From Prevotella sp. E9-3 (GTDB taxonomy: Bacteria; Bacteroidota; Bacteroidia; Bacteroidales; Bacteroidaceae), in contig NZ_CP091786.1 in assembly GCF_022024015.1 (NCBI RefSeq), forward strand, positions 1,984,001 through 2,048,000: DNA of 64,000 bases, in the 5' to 3' direction. The position numbers and the translations under genes were made by a program. Under the pieces are notes generated by a model. That model worked only from the letters and a program-made list of their open reading frames with translations, made no database searches and was not told the DNA's origin. Shown piece after piece: positions 18,924 to 26,992 of the stretch (positions within the stretch are counted from its first letter, which is position 1; each line of letters opens with the position of its first letter).

Positions 18924-19292
18924 ATGAACGGACTTTATACTATCATACTGCTCATACTAAGTAACGTTTTCATGACGCTTGCTTGGTATGGGCATTTAAA
19001 ACTTCAGGAGTCGGGCACATCCAGCAACTGGCCCCTTTTTGGCGTTATTGTTTTCTCATGGGGCATTGCCTTTTTTGAATACTGCTGCCAAGTACCAGCC
19101 AACCGCTTTGGCTTCATTGAGAATGGAGGTCCCTTTAATCTCATCCAGCTCAAAGTTATTCAGGAATGTATCTCGTTGGCCGTATTCTGTATCATTGCCA
19201 ACATCATGTTTCAGGGAACCCATCTTCATTGGAACCACATTTTAGCTTTCCTACTCATCATCTGCGCTGTCTATTTGGTATTCATGAAGTAG
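18924..19292 (+). CDS. DUF486 family small multidrug-transporter-like membrane protein
   Basis: 122 aa from ATG 18924; the upstream in-frame ATG at 18822 lies inside the preceding gene and is rejected. Four hydrophobic segments are seen: LYTIILLILSNVFMTLAWYG, WPLFGVIVFSWGIAFFEYCC, LIQLKVIQECISLAVFCIIA and HILAFLLIICAVYLVFM. The conserved VPANRFG motif marks DUF486, a DMT-superfamily relative. The substrate is unknown. ttcA starts 7 bp later. Confidence 0.88.
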   Translation: MNGLYTIILLILSNVFMTLAWYGHLKLQESGTSSNWPLFGVIVFSWGIAFFEYCCQVPANRFGFIENGGPFNLIQLKVIQECISLAVFCIIANIMFQGTHLHWNHILAFLLIICAVYLVFMK

Positions 19293-19298
19293 AAGTAT

Positions 19299-20072
19299 AT
19301 GGCTGGCATCACCCAAGAGAAAGAAGAAAGGAGATTGTGGAAGAAACTGAACGAACGCTTCGTGAAGGCTTTCGCTACGTATCACCTCCTTGCCGATAAC
19401 GACTACATATTAGTAGCTCTTTCTGGTGGCAAGGATTCTTTGTGCTTATTGGAACTATTGGCCAAACGTTCAAAAATCCATCATCCACACTTCAAAGTAG
19501 AAGCTATTCATGTTAGAATGGAGAATATTCATTATGAAACTTCAACCGACTATTTACAGCATTTTTGCAATGAGTTAGACATACCGCTCCACATTTGCAC
19601 CACACGTTTCGAAGTAGGAGGTAACAGTATTCATTCGGGGCGTGATTCTCGCCGACAGAAATCGCCATGCTTTCTGTGTTCATGGTATCGTCGAAAAGAA
19701 ATATTCAACCTGGCCCAAAAACTGGGTTGCAACAAGATTGCCCTTGGCCATCATCAAGACGATATCATCAAAACAACATTTATGAACCTGACTTTCCAGG
19801 GACGTTTTGGTACAATGCCTGCTTTGCTTAGAATGAAAAAAATGCCATTAAGTATCATTCGACCGTTATGCATGATACCAGAAGCCGAGATAGCACATTA
19901 TGCCGAACTACGTGGATATGAAAAACAAATAAAGTTATGCCCTTACGAACACGATAGTCAGCGCTCCGGTATAAATGCTCTTATACAACAAGCCGAAGCA
20001 ATGAACCCCGAGGTTCGCTATTCTATTTGGAATGCATTGAATACAGAGGGAAAATTAGTAGAAGAAGATTAA
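19299..20072 (+). CDS. ttcA: tRNA 2-thiocytidine synthetase TtcA
   Basis: Thiolates C32 of tRNA with an ATP-activated intermediate. 257 aa. The PP-loop motif is VALSGGKDSLCLLELL (residues ~43-58). The Fe-S ligands include the CxxC in SPCFLCSW, and a further Cys lies in KLCPYEHD. GHHQDDIIKTTFMNL is the second family motif. Tightly placed behind the DUF486 gene, so probably cotranscribed. Confidence 0.93.
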   Translation: MAGITQEKEERRLWKKLNERFVKAFATYHLLADNDYILVALSGGKDSLCLLELLAKRSKIHHPHFKVEAIHVRMENIHYETSTDYLQHFCNELDIPLHICTTRFEVGGNSIHSGRDSRRQKSPCFLCSWYRRKEIFNLAQKLGCNKIALGHHQDDIIKTTFMNLTFQGRFGTMPALLRMKKMPLSIIRPLCMIPEAEIAHYAELRGYEKQIKLCPYEHDSQRSGINALIQQAEAMNPEVRYSIWNALNTEGKLVEED

Positions 20073-20152
20073 AATCTTGTTCGTGAATCATTAAACAACA
20101 AAAAATTATCCTTCTACATAGTATTAAAAACATTTAATAATTCATTACCATC

Positions 20153-20184
20153 ATTGCGAATTTTCATACATTTTCTTAACTTTG
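20153..20184 (+). promoter_or_regulatory. Promoter of the PD40 protein gene
   Basis: ATTG at 20153-20156 and TAACTTTG at 20177-20184 with 20-bp spacing, 24 bp before the ATG at 20208. Confidence 0.7.
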
Positions 20185-20207
20185 TAATTTATAAATGCAA
20201 GAAAACA

Positions 20208-21353
20208 ATGAAAAGTAAACTAATATTATTTATCTGTCTTTTGCTGATATTCCCCACAACCATTAATGCAGCAAAAAGAAAAAAAGTTATACGGCCTAAG
20301 ACACCAGTTGTTGTCGAAGACCCGCGGTTTACATCAATGTTGGGTTCAACAGCTCGTATTGTAATTGCCGATAGTACTGTAACTGATAGTACAAAGTTCA
20401 TGACTGCCATTCAGGTCAACAAAGAAGAAGGCAGAATTGCCACATATCAAGATTTTTTTCGCAAGCCTGGAGTTGGTATGGTTTATGTGAACGAATTAGG
20501 GAATAAATGTATCTATTCAAAATTTGACAAAGAATTAGGATACAAATATCTATTCCAAAGTGATTTACTATCAGACGGATGGACAGAAGGAGAACCTCTT
20601 GCAGGAATTAACGATGATGGACAATTATTTGATCTTGATTATCCCTACTTAATGCCAGATGGCATCACTCTATACTTCGCCGCTAAAAGTAGTGAAGGAC
20701 TTGGTGGGTATGATATATACCGTACACGTTTTGATAATGATGAAGGCAAATATCTGGCACCGGAAAATTTAGGATTACCCTTCAATTCAGATGCAGATGA
20801 TTATTCCTATGTTATTGATGAACAAAACCAGTTGGCATATTTCGCTTCAAACCGCCGTCAACCTAAAGGTAAAACTTGCGTCTATTGCTTTATACCAACA
20901 GAAACGAGACAAGTTGTCACAAATAGCGACGAAACGGTTGTTCGTTCACTTGCTCGCATAGACCGTATTGCCGATACCTGGACAGACAAAAGAGAAGTAA
21001 CCGCAGCTCTGCAGCGTAAGCAGAACATTTATGCCGCAGTTCGTTCACAGTCTGAAAACAATGGTAAAAATCCAAGATTCCAATTTGTCATCAACGACCA
21101 GAAGACATATACAAATATGTCAGATTTTCGTATTCCTGCCAACCGTCAACGCATAAAAGAACTTCTCTCAATGCAAAAACAGCGTGACGATATTATGTTT
21201 GTTCTTGATAAAACGCGCAGCTACTATGAAGAGGCGACTCAAAGTGAACGAATGTCTCTGAAAAATGATATTTTAGAAAGCGAACAACAATTGGAGGCTA
21301 TCGAACGAAAAATTCATCAGTTGGAGAAAACCATTCGAAATACCGAGAATTGA
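20208..21353 (+). CDS. Exported PD40 (beta-propeller-like) protein with C-terminal coiled coil
   Basis: 381 aa from ATG 20208; the promoter lies just upstream, so the TTG-started extension to 20154 is excluded. Signal peptide at 1-22 (LILFICLLLIFPTTINA), then a very basic patch (AKRKKVIRPK). Two PD40/WD40-like strands are recognisable: PYLMPDGITLYFAAKSSEG and YSYVIDEQNQLAYFASNR. The last ~50 residues are a coiled coil (SLKNDILESEQQLEAIERKIHQLEK). Such proteins bind peptidoglycan or scaffold envelope complexes in Bacteroidetes, but nothing here fixes the role. Confidence 0.8.
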   Translation: MKSKLILFICLLLIFPTTINAAKRKKVIRPKTPVVVEDPRFTSMLGSTARIVIADSTVTDSTKFMTAIQVNKEEGRIATYQDFFRKPGVGMVYVNELGNKCIYSKFDKELGYKYLFQSDLLSDGWTEGEPLAGINDDGQLFDLDYPYLMPDGITLYFAAKSSEGLGGYDIYRTRFDNDEGKYLAPENLGLPFNSDADDYSYVIDEQNQLAYFASNRRQPKGKTCVYCFIPTETRQVVTNSDETVVRSLARIDRIADTWTDKREVTAALQRKQNIYAAVRSQSENNGKNPRFQFVINDQKTYTNMSDFRIPANRQRIKELLSMQKQRDDIMFVLDKTRSYYEEATQSERMSLKNDILESEQQLEAIERKIHQLEKTIRNTEN

Positions 21354-21373
21354 CCCTAAATTTATATACTAAT

Positions 21374-22249
21374 ATGAATCACAAACAGTTTCCCGAGTCC
21401 GAACTCATCATCAATGCAGATGGTTCTTGTTTCCATCTGCATCTCAAGCCAGAACAGTTGGCCGATAAAGTAATACTCGTGGGTGACCCTGCCCGTGTAA
21501 ATACTGTTGCAGCCCACTTCGACACCAAGGAATGCGAGGTAAGCAGCCGCGAATTCCACACCATCACCGGCACATATAAGGGTAAGCGCATCACCGTGCA
21601 GAGCCACGGCATCGGATGCGATAACATCGACATCGTAGTAAACGAGCTCGATACACTTGCCAATATCGATTACACTACACGAAAGGAGAAAGTCAACCAT
21701 CGCACACTTACAATGGTACGCATTGGCACTTGTGGAGGTTTGCAACCATTCACACCGACTGGATGTTTTGTAGCATCTGTAAAAAGTATCGGTTTCGATG
21801 GTCTTCTCAACTATTATGCTGGCCGCAATCATGTTTGCGATTTAAAAATGGAAGAAGCTTTCAAGCAGCACATGCATTGGGATCCCATAAAAGGAGCCCC
21901 ATATGTAGCAGTGGCCGATGCCAATCTTATCAGTCAAATCGCTCAAGACGATATGGTGCGTGGCTACACCGTGGCTTGCGGTGGTTTCTACGGTCCACAG
22001 GGGCGTCAGCTTCGTGCCGATATTGCCGACCCACGACAGAACGAGAAAATAGAAAGTTTTGAGTATGAAGGCATGCGTGTTTGCAACTTTGAAATGGAGT
22101 CAAGCGCCCTTGCCGGCCTTGCCTCTCTACTTGGTCATCGAGCCATGACATGCTGTATGGTTATTGCCAACCGATATGCCCAAAAGATGAATACAGAATA
22201 CAAAAATTCTATAGACACACTAATCCAAAAAGTATTAGATAGAATTTAA
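21374..22249 (+). CDS. Nucleoside phosphorylase, uridine-phosphorylase-like
   Basis: 291 aa from ATG 21374. It has the PNP/UDP-family-1 layout: ILVGDPARVNTVAAHF near the N-terminus, phosphate-binding MVRIGTCGGLQP, and NFEMESSALAGLASLLGHRA with the ribose-binding Met-Glu-Ser. Phosphorolysis of pyrimidine nucleosides is inferred; purine specificity cannot be excluded. A threonine aldolase gene follows within 25 bp. Confidence 0.88.
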   Translation: MNHKQFPESELIINADGSCFHLHLKPEQLADKVILVGDPARVNTVAAHFDTKECEVSSREFHTITGTYKGKRITVQSHGIGCDNIDIVVNELDTLANIDYTTRKEKVNHRTLTMVRIGTCGGLQPFTPTGCFVASVKSIGFDGLLNYYAGRNHVCDLKMEEAFKQHMHWDPIKGAPYVAVADANLISQIAQDDMVRGYTVACGGFYGPQGRQLRADIADPRQNEKIESFEYEGMRVCNFEMESSALAGLASLLGHRAMTCCMVIANRYAQKMNTEYKNSIDTLIQKVLDRI

Positions 22250-22274
22250 TCATATATAAACGGATAACCAAATA

Positions 22275-23309
22275 ATGACTTCATTTGAAAGCGATTACAA
22301 CAACGGGGCACACAGTTTAGTGCTCCGTAGTCTTATTGAAACCAACAACACAAAAAGTTCTTCTTACGGTTCTGACGTATGGAGTGAGCAGGCCCGTGAA
22401 AAAATTCGTCAAGCCTGTCAAACACCCGATGCTGACATTTTTTTCCTTGTTGGCGGCACTCAAACCAATACTACCGTCATCGATGGTGTTCTTACCGGCT
22501 ATGAGGGTGTCATTGCCGTAGAGTCAGGACATATCAACGTTCACGAATCTGGAGCAGTAGAGGCCTTTGGCCATAAAGTCATCACCCTACCTGCTCACGA
22601 TGGCAAAATGACTGCCGAAGACCTTCGTGCCTTTCATGATCGGTTCTATGCCGATTCATCCTACGAGCATATGGTTATTCCCGGTATTGTTTATATCACA
22701 ATGCCTACCGAGCTGGGCACCATCTACAAAGCATCTGAAATTGAGTCCATATACAACCTCTGTCAAGAGTACGAAATTCCCCTATTTATCGACGGTGCCC
22801 GTCTGGGATATGGATTGATGGCAGAAGGCTGCGACTTCGACCTACCTTGGTTGGCTCACCACTGTGACGTGTTCTATATTGGTGGTACAAAACAGGGCGC
22901 ACTTTGTGGTGAGGCTGTCGTTTTCCCGCGTCACAATGCACCACGCCATTTCTTCAACATTATCAAACAGCATGGTGCCCTTCTGGCCAAAAGCCGACTG
23001 GCTGGAGTTCAGTTCGATGCACTCTTTACAAACAATTTGTATTTCGAATTGTCCAAACATGCCATTCAGAAAGCCATGCAGCTGCGCCAACTATTCATTA
23101 CAGCGGGGATCCCGATAAAGGAATCCCCCACTAACCAGCAGTTTGTTGTACTTTCAAACGACCAAAAGCAGCAACTAATGTCTCACGTACTTTTCGAAAC
23201 ATGGGAACCCGTCGATGCCAATCATACACTCTGCCGTTTCGTCACAAGTTGGGCAACCACCGACGAAGACATGAAAACGCTTGAGGATGCCCTCCATTCA
23301 CTACAATAG
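22275..23309 (+). CDS. Low-specificity L-threonine aldolase (PLP-dependent)
   Basis: 344 aa, beta-eliminating-lyase family. The PLP lysine is in YIGGTKQGALCGEAVVF, and the substrate/PLP aspartate motif is PLFIDGARLGYGL. Other marks are SYGSDVWSEQAREKI and the HINVHESGAVEAFGHK loop. It cleaves L-threonine/allo-threonine to glycine and acetaldehyde. The gene ends 19 bp before the mnmE start. Confidence 0.9.
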   Translation: MTSFESDYNNGAHSLVLRSLIETNNTKSSSYGSDVWSEQAREKIRQACQTPDADIFFLVGGTQTNTTVIDGVLTGYEGVIAVESGHINVHESGAVEAFGHKVITLPAHDGKMTAEDLRAFHDRFYADSSYEHMVIPGIVYITMPTELGTIYKASEIESIYNLCQEYEIPLFIDGARLGYGLMAEGCDFDLPWLAHHCDVFYIGGTKQGALCGEAVVFPRHNAPRHFFNIIKQHGALLAKSRLAGVQFDALFTNNLYFELSKHAIQKAMQLRQLFITAGIPIKESPTNQQFVVLSNDQKQQLMSHVLFETWEPVDANHTLCRFVTSWATTDEDMKTLEDALHSLQ

Positions 23310-23328
23310 TACTAAAATCAATACAATA

Positions 23329-24663
23329 ATGAACACCCCCAATCCTTCCCTACCTTCCCCCCTCCTAACGGAGGGATTGGGGGAGGTTTCCACAATCTGC
23401 GCTCTTGCCACAGCCACTGGTGGCGCTATCGGAATTATCAGAATCTCAGGCCCTCAAATGTTTGATATTCTTTCTCGTGTATTTAGCAAGAACATCAGTG
23501 ATGCACAACCTAACACCATCCATTATGGACACATCAAAGATGGCACAGATATCATAGACGAAGTTCTCGTAAGCATATTCCGTGCCCCTCATAGTTATAC
23601 TGGCGAAAATTGTGCAGAAATATCATGTCACGGATCTAGTTATATTTTAAACAAGGTCTTAGCCCTACTGATAGAAAACGGTTGTCAGCAGGCAGGTCCA
23701 GGTGAATTCACCCTACGAGCCTACCTCAACGGAAAGATGGATCTCTCGCAGGCCGAAGCCGTTGCCGACCTGATAGCCTCAAACAATATGGCCACCCACC
23801 ATATTGCCATGAGCCAACTGCGTGGGCACTTCTCTTCTAAGCTTGCCCAACTGCGCGAGCAACTGCTGAAGCTCACCTCACTACTTGAACTCGAGTTAGA
23901 TTTTTCTGACCACGAAGACCTTGAGTTTGCCGACCGCAAGGAGTTGCAAGAACTCACCTATACTATCGACAATCACATCACCCATCTGGCGGATACATTC
24001 CAAACAGGCAATGCCCTGAAAAATGGTATTCCCGTAGCCATTGTTGGTGCCCCCAACGTAGGCAAAAGCACCTTACTAAATGCCCTGCTTGGCGAAGAGC
24101 GTGCTATTGTAAGCGATATCCAAGGAACCACTCGCGATGCCATTGAAGATACGATCCAGTTGGGAGGCGTTACCTTCCGCTTCATTGACACCGCCGGCAT
24201 CCGTCATACCGATGACAAGATTGAAAGCCTTGGTATAGAACGTTCCAAAGACGCTGCTCAAAGAGCACGCATCATCCTGCTGATGACAGAACCAGGCGTT
24301 CCCTACCCCGATATAGTGACACGTGACGATCAAACTGTCATACACATCGAAAATAAGACCGACACGTTCCAAGCAAAATTCGGAATAGGACTCGAAAGCC
24401 TCAAACAGCAGCTTATAGCTGCTGCTCCTAAAACTTCAGAAACAGATGTCATCATCACCAATGCTCGCCATTACGACGCTCTCGTTCGAGCACACGAAGC
24501 TATCCAACGCGTCATCGACGGTCTCGAAATGCAAATAAGTGGAGACCTTTTGAGTGAAGATCTACGTCAAGCTCTTGACTCCCTAGCCGAAATCACCGGT
24601 GGTCAAATTACCCCCAACGAAGTATTAGGAAATATCTTCAAAAATTTCTGCGTGGGAAAATAG
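23329..24663 (+). CDS. mnmE: tRNA uridine-5-carboxymethylaminomethyl modification GTPase
   Basis: 444 aa from ATG 23329. It has the N-terminal tetrahydrofolate-binding domain (TICALATATGGAIGIIRISG), the helical domain, the inserted GTPase domain (P-loop GAPNVGKSTLLNALLGEERAIVSD, switch DTAGIR) and the C-terminal Cys in FCVGK. A C/G-rich palindromic repeat (23335-23388) sits between the initiator codon and this normal start and adds about 18 residues (TPNPSLPSPLLTEGLGEVS). It is convergent with the efflux operon, with only one base between stop codons. Confidence 0.97.
   Translation: MNTPNPSLPSPLLTEGLGEVSTICALATATGGAIGIIRISGPQMFDILSRVFSKNISDAQPNTIHYGHIKDGTDIIDEVLVSIFRAPHSYTGENCAEISCHGSSYILNKVLALLIENGCQQAGPGEFTLRAYLNGKMDLSQAEAVADLIASNNMATHHIAMSQLRGHFSSKLAQLREQLLKLTSLLELELDFSDHEDLEFADRKELQELTYTIDNHITHLADTFQTGNALKNGIPVAIVGAPNVGKSTLLNALLGEERAIVSDIQGTTRDAIEDTIQLGGVTFRFIDTAGIRHTDDKIESLGIERSKDAAQRARIILLMTEPGVPYPDIVTRDDQTVIHIENKTDTFQAKFGIGLESLKQQLIAAAPKTSETDVIITNARHYDALVRAHEAIQRVIDGLEMQISGDLLSEDLRQALDSLAEITGGQITPNEVLGNIFKNFCVGK
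23335..23388 (+). repeat. Protein-embedded palindromic repeat, copy A (mnmE N-terminus)
   Basis: Inverted arms CCCCCAATCC / GGATTGGGGG flank an inner CCCTCC/GGAGGG stem. The copy is in frame and extends the MnmE N-terminus. Confidence 0.75.
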
Positions 24664-24664
24664 A

Positions 24665-25765
24665 TTAACTATTCTTTTTATAGCTCTGTACTGCCCAACA
24701 ACCCATCAGCGTACCGATGCCAGCAAGGGCTAAGACCTGATGGGCAGTTTCGTGCAGCCCACCACCACGGATAAAGACGGTGCGGATGGCATCGATGAAG
24801 TAGTGCATGGGGTTGATATAGGTGGTAAGATAGGCCCACTGAGGCATAGAGCGTGTGGGGGTGAAAAGTCCCGAAAGCAGCATGATGCTCACCACAAAGA
24901 ACCACATGACGAACATGGCCTGCTGCATGGTGTCGGAGTAGTTGGACACGATGAGTCCGAAAGAAGAGAAGAATAGCGCCAGCAGCATAGCAAGCACGTA
25001 GATGAGCCACACGGGACCAGCAGGTGTGATGCCATAAACGAACCACGCCAACAACAAGCACACGGTGATGACAAACAGCGCAATGAGCCAGTATGGGATA
25101 AGTTTGGCGAGGATGAACGACCACTTGGAAACGGGCGTAACGTTGATCTGTTCGATGGTGCCTGCCTCTTTCTCGCCAACGATGTTGAGTGTGGGCAGAA
25201 AGCCCGTCATCAGCATCATCACAATGGCAAAGAGGGCGGGAATCATGTAGAGTTTGTAGTTCTGACCCTTGTTGTAGAGGAGAAGAGACCCACCCCCAGC
25301 CCTCCCTGTGAGGGAGGGAGCAGATACCTGCTGCCCTTGAGAGTAACCACTCCCCTCCATTACAGGGAGGGGCTGGGGGGTGGGTCTTATTATCTGACTC
25401 AGATAGGCGCTGCCCATTGAGCCTTTGGTGCCGTTGACGGCATTGGCTGCAATGAGATACTTGCCACCGCGAATCTCGAGGATGACATCGGCCCTACCCT
25501 TCTCAATGTCCTTCATCGCTTCAGCGTAGGTGGCCTTCTGTCCACCGAAGATGAAATAATTAGAGGCAGCAATCTGCTGTACCAATCGCTGCGACTCCAC
25601 GGTGTGGTCTATGTCAACCACATCCACCACAATGTTCTTCACTTCCATCTGCATCACCCACGGCATGACGCACATGATGACGATGGGGAACATGATGATG
25701 AGTTTGGGCAGAAACACATTGCGGCGTATCTGCAGGAACTCCTTTTGTATGAGATACTTAATCAT
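24665..25765 (-). CDS. ABC-2 type permease (second of pair, YbhR-like)
   Basis: 366 aa. One N-terminal membrane segment (LPKLIIMFPIVIMCVMPWVM) is followed by a large periplasmic loop, then five C-terminal segments in an ABC2_membrane domain with IVGEKEAGTIEQINVTPVSKWSFILAKLIPY. A palindromic repeat (25286-25387) adds about 34 residues (from TPQPLPVMEGSGY to SLTGRAGGGS) to the periplasmic loop just before the second membrane segment. It is last in the efflux operon and converges on mnmE. Confidence 0.92.
   Translation of the reverse strand: MIKYLIQKEFLQIRRNVFLPKLIIMFPIVIMCVMPWVMQMEVKNIVVDVVDIDHTVESQRLVQQIAASNYFIFGGQKATYAEAMKDIEKGRADVILEIRGGKYLIAANAVNGTKGSMGSAYLSQIIRPTPQPLPVMEGSGYSQGQQVSAPSLTGRAGGGSLLLYNKGQNYKLYMIPALFAIVMMLMTGFLPTLNIVGEKEAGTIEQINVTPVSKWSFILAKLIPYWLIALFVITVCLLLAWFVYGITPAGPVWLIYVLAMLLALFFSSFGLIVSNYSDTMQQAMFVMWFFVVSIMLLSGLFTPTRSMPQWAYLTTYINPMHYFIDAIRTVFIRGGGLHETAHQVLALAGIGTLMGCWAVQSYKKNS
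25286..25387 (-). repeat. Protein-embedded palindromic repeat, copy B (permease loop)
   Basis: 102-bp inverted repeat. The outer arms start AGACCCACCCCCAGCCC and end GGGGGGTGGGTCT; an inner CTCCCTG/CAGGGAG pairing is present. Different subfamily from copies C-H. Confidence 0.8.
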
Positions 25766-25800
25766 AATTGAGAATTGACAATTGACAATTGATAATTATT
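25764..25800. repeat. Intergenic AATTGACA simple repeat
   Basis: AATTGACAATTG-type repetition filling the 36-bp gap between the two permease genes. The same repeat occurs in frame in the NfnAB linker at 17352-17388. Confidence 0.65.
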
Positions 25801-25801
25801 A

Positions 25802-26986
25802 TCACTTCAGTCTTACATCAAACTTCTTCAAGGCGATGGCAAGCAGCACCACCGTCATACCTGTCAGCACAGCTACCTCGCGAGCCACTTCGCCAATGCC
25901 CACACCCATGATCATCAGCTTGCGCATGGCCTCGATATAGTAGCGGGGCGGAACCACCGCAGCCAGCCACTGAAGCACTTGCGGCATCGACTCTACTGGA
26001 AACAGCATGCCCGACAGCATCACCACAGGCATGAGCAGTACCATAGCCGATAGTAGCAGGGCTACAAGTTGTGTCTGTGCCACGTTGGAGATGAGCAGTC
26101 CCAGCGAGAGCGCCAACAGAATATAGAGGGTGCTCACAGCCAGAATCCAGAACAGCGAACCAGCAAGGGGCACTCCCAGCACGAAACGCGCCATCAGGAG
26201 GATGGTGATGAGGATGGCGAAGGCCAGCACCAGATAGGGCACCGCCTTGGCAATGATTACCATCAGGGGCTTAACGGGTGATACTAACAGTATCTCCATC
26301 GTACCTTTCTCTTTCTCGCGGACAATCGATATCGAGGTCATCATGGCACAGATGAGCATCAGCAGCATACCCATGATGGCAGGCACGAAGTTGTAGGCCG
26401 ACTTCATCTGCGGATTGTAGAGGAGTCTCACCCCCAGCCCCGGCCTCACCCCTAACCCCTCTCCGAAGAGAGAGGGGAACTTGAAGGGCGAGGGGAGTGA
26501 ATAGTGTTTGCCGTCAACTGGCTGAGACAGTATGCTTTGGGCGTATGTAGTCCATTGCTGAGCCATATTGGGGTCGCTACCGTCAACCATGATTTGCCAC
26601 TGAAGGTTACTACTCCCCTCGCCCTTCAAGTTCCCCTCGCCCCTTGGAGAGGGGTTAGGGGTGAGGCCGGGGCTGGGGGTGAGGCTCATATCAGCCTTCT
26701 GACTGCGGATGAGCCGTTCGGCCTCCTGTGGGGTGTTCACAGTCTGCGTGATGACAAAATATTCCGATTGTGCCAGTCGTTCTACGGCCTGCTGCGTACG
26801 GGGCGACATCTCAGAGGTGACCACCACCGTGCGCACATTCTTCACATCGGTGGTGATGGCGAAGCCGAAGAGCAGCATCATTACCACAGGCATGCCGAAG
26901 AGGATGAGCATCGTACGCTTGTCGCGCAGAATATGCTTGGCTTCCTTGATTACAAATGCTATAAACTGTTTCATTTCATTATCCAT
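25802..26986 (-). CDS. ABC-2 type permease (first of pair, YbhS-like)
   Basis: 394 aa. N-terminal segment (TMLILFGMPVVMMLLFGFAI), a periplasmic loop, and a C-terminal ABC2_membrane domain (SIVREKEKGTMEILLVSPVKPLMVIIAKAVPY). The loop carries two palindromic repeat copies in opposite orientation (26426-26497 and 26611-26685), encoding GLTPNPSPRGEGNLKGEGS and, ~37 residues later, SLPSPFKFPSLFGEGLGVR. They bracket the segment NLQWQIMVDGSDPNMAQQW. The reading frame is intact. Confidence 0.92.
   Translation of the reverse strand: MDNEMKQFIAFVIKEAKHILRDKRTMLILFGMPVVMMLLFGFAITTDVKNVRTVVVTSEMSPRTQQAVERLAQSEYFVITQTVNTPQEAERLIRSQKADMSLTPSPGLTPNPSPRGEGNLKGEGSSNLQWQIMVDGSDPNMAQQWTTYAQSILSQPVDGKHYSLPSPFKFPSLFGEGLGVRPGLGVRLLYNPQMKSAYNFVPAIMGMLLMLICAMMTSISIVREKEKGTMEILLVSPVKPLMVIIAKAVPYLVLAFAILITILLMARFVLGVPLAGSLFWILAVSTLYILLALSLGLLISNVAQTQLVALLLSAMVLLMPVVMLSGMLFPVESMPQVLQWLAAVVPPRYYIEAMRKLMIMGVGIGEVAREVAVLTGMTVVLLAIALKKFDVRLK
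26426..26497 (-). repeat. Protein-embedded palindromic repeat, copy C
   Basis: C/G-rich element of ~72 bp; read on the - strand in the frame giving SLPSPFKFPSLFGEGLGVR. Inverted relative to copy D. Confidence 0.8.
26611..26685 (-). repeat. Protein-embedded palindromic repeat, copy D
   Basis: ~75-bp element, inverted relative to copy C; read as LTPSPGLTPNPSPRGEGN then LKGEGSS in the same permease. Confidence 0.8.
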
Positions 26987-26992
26987 TAACCA

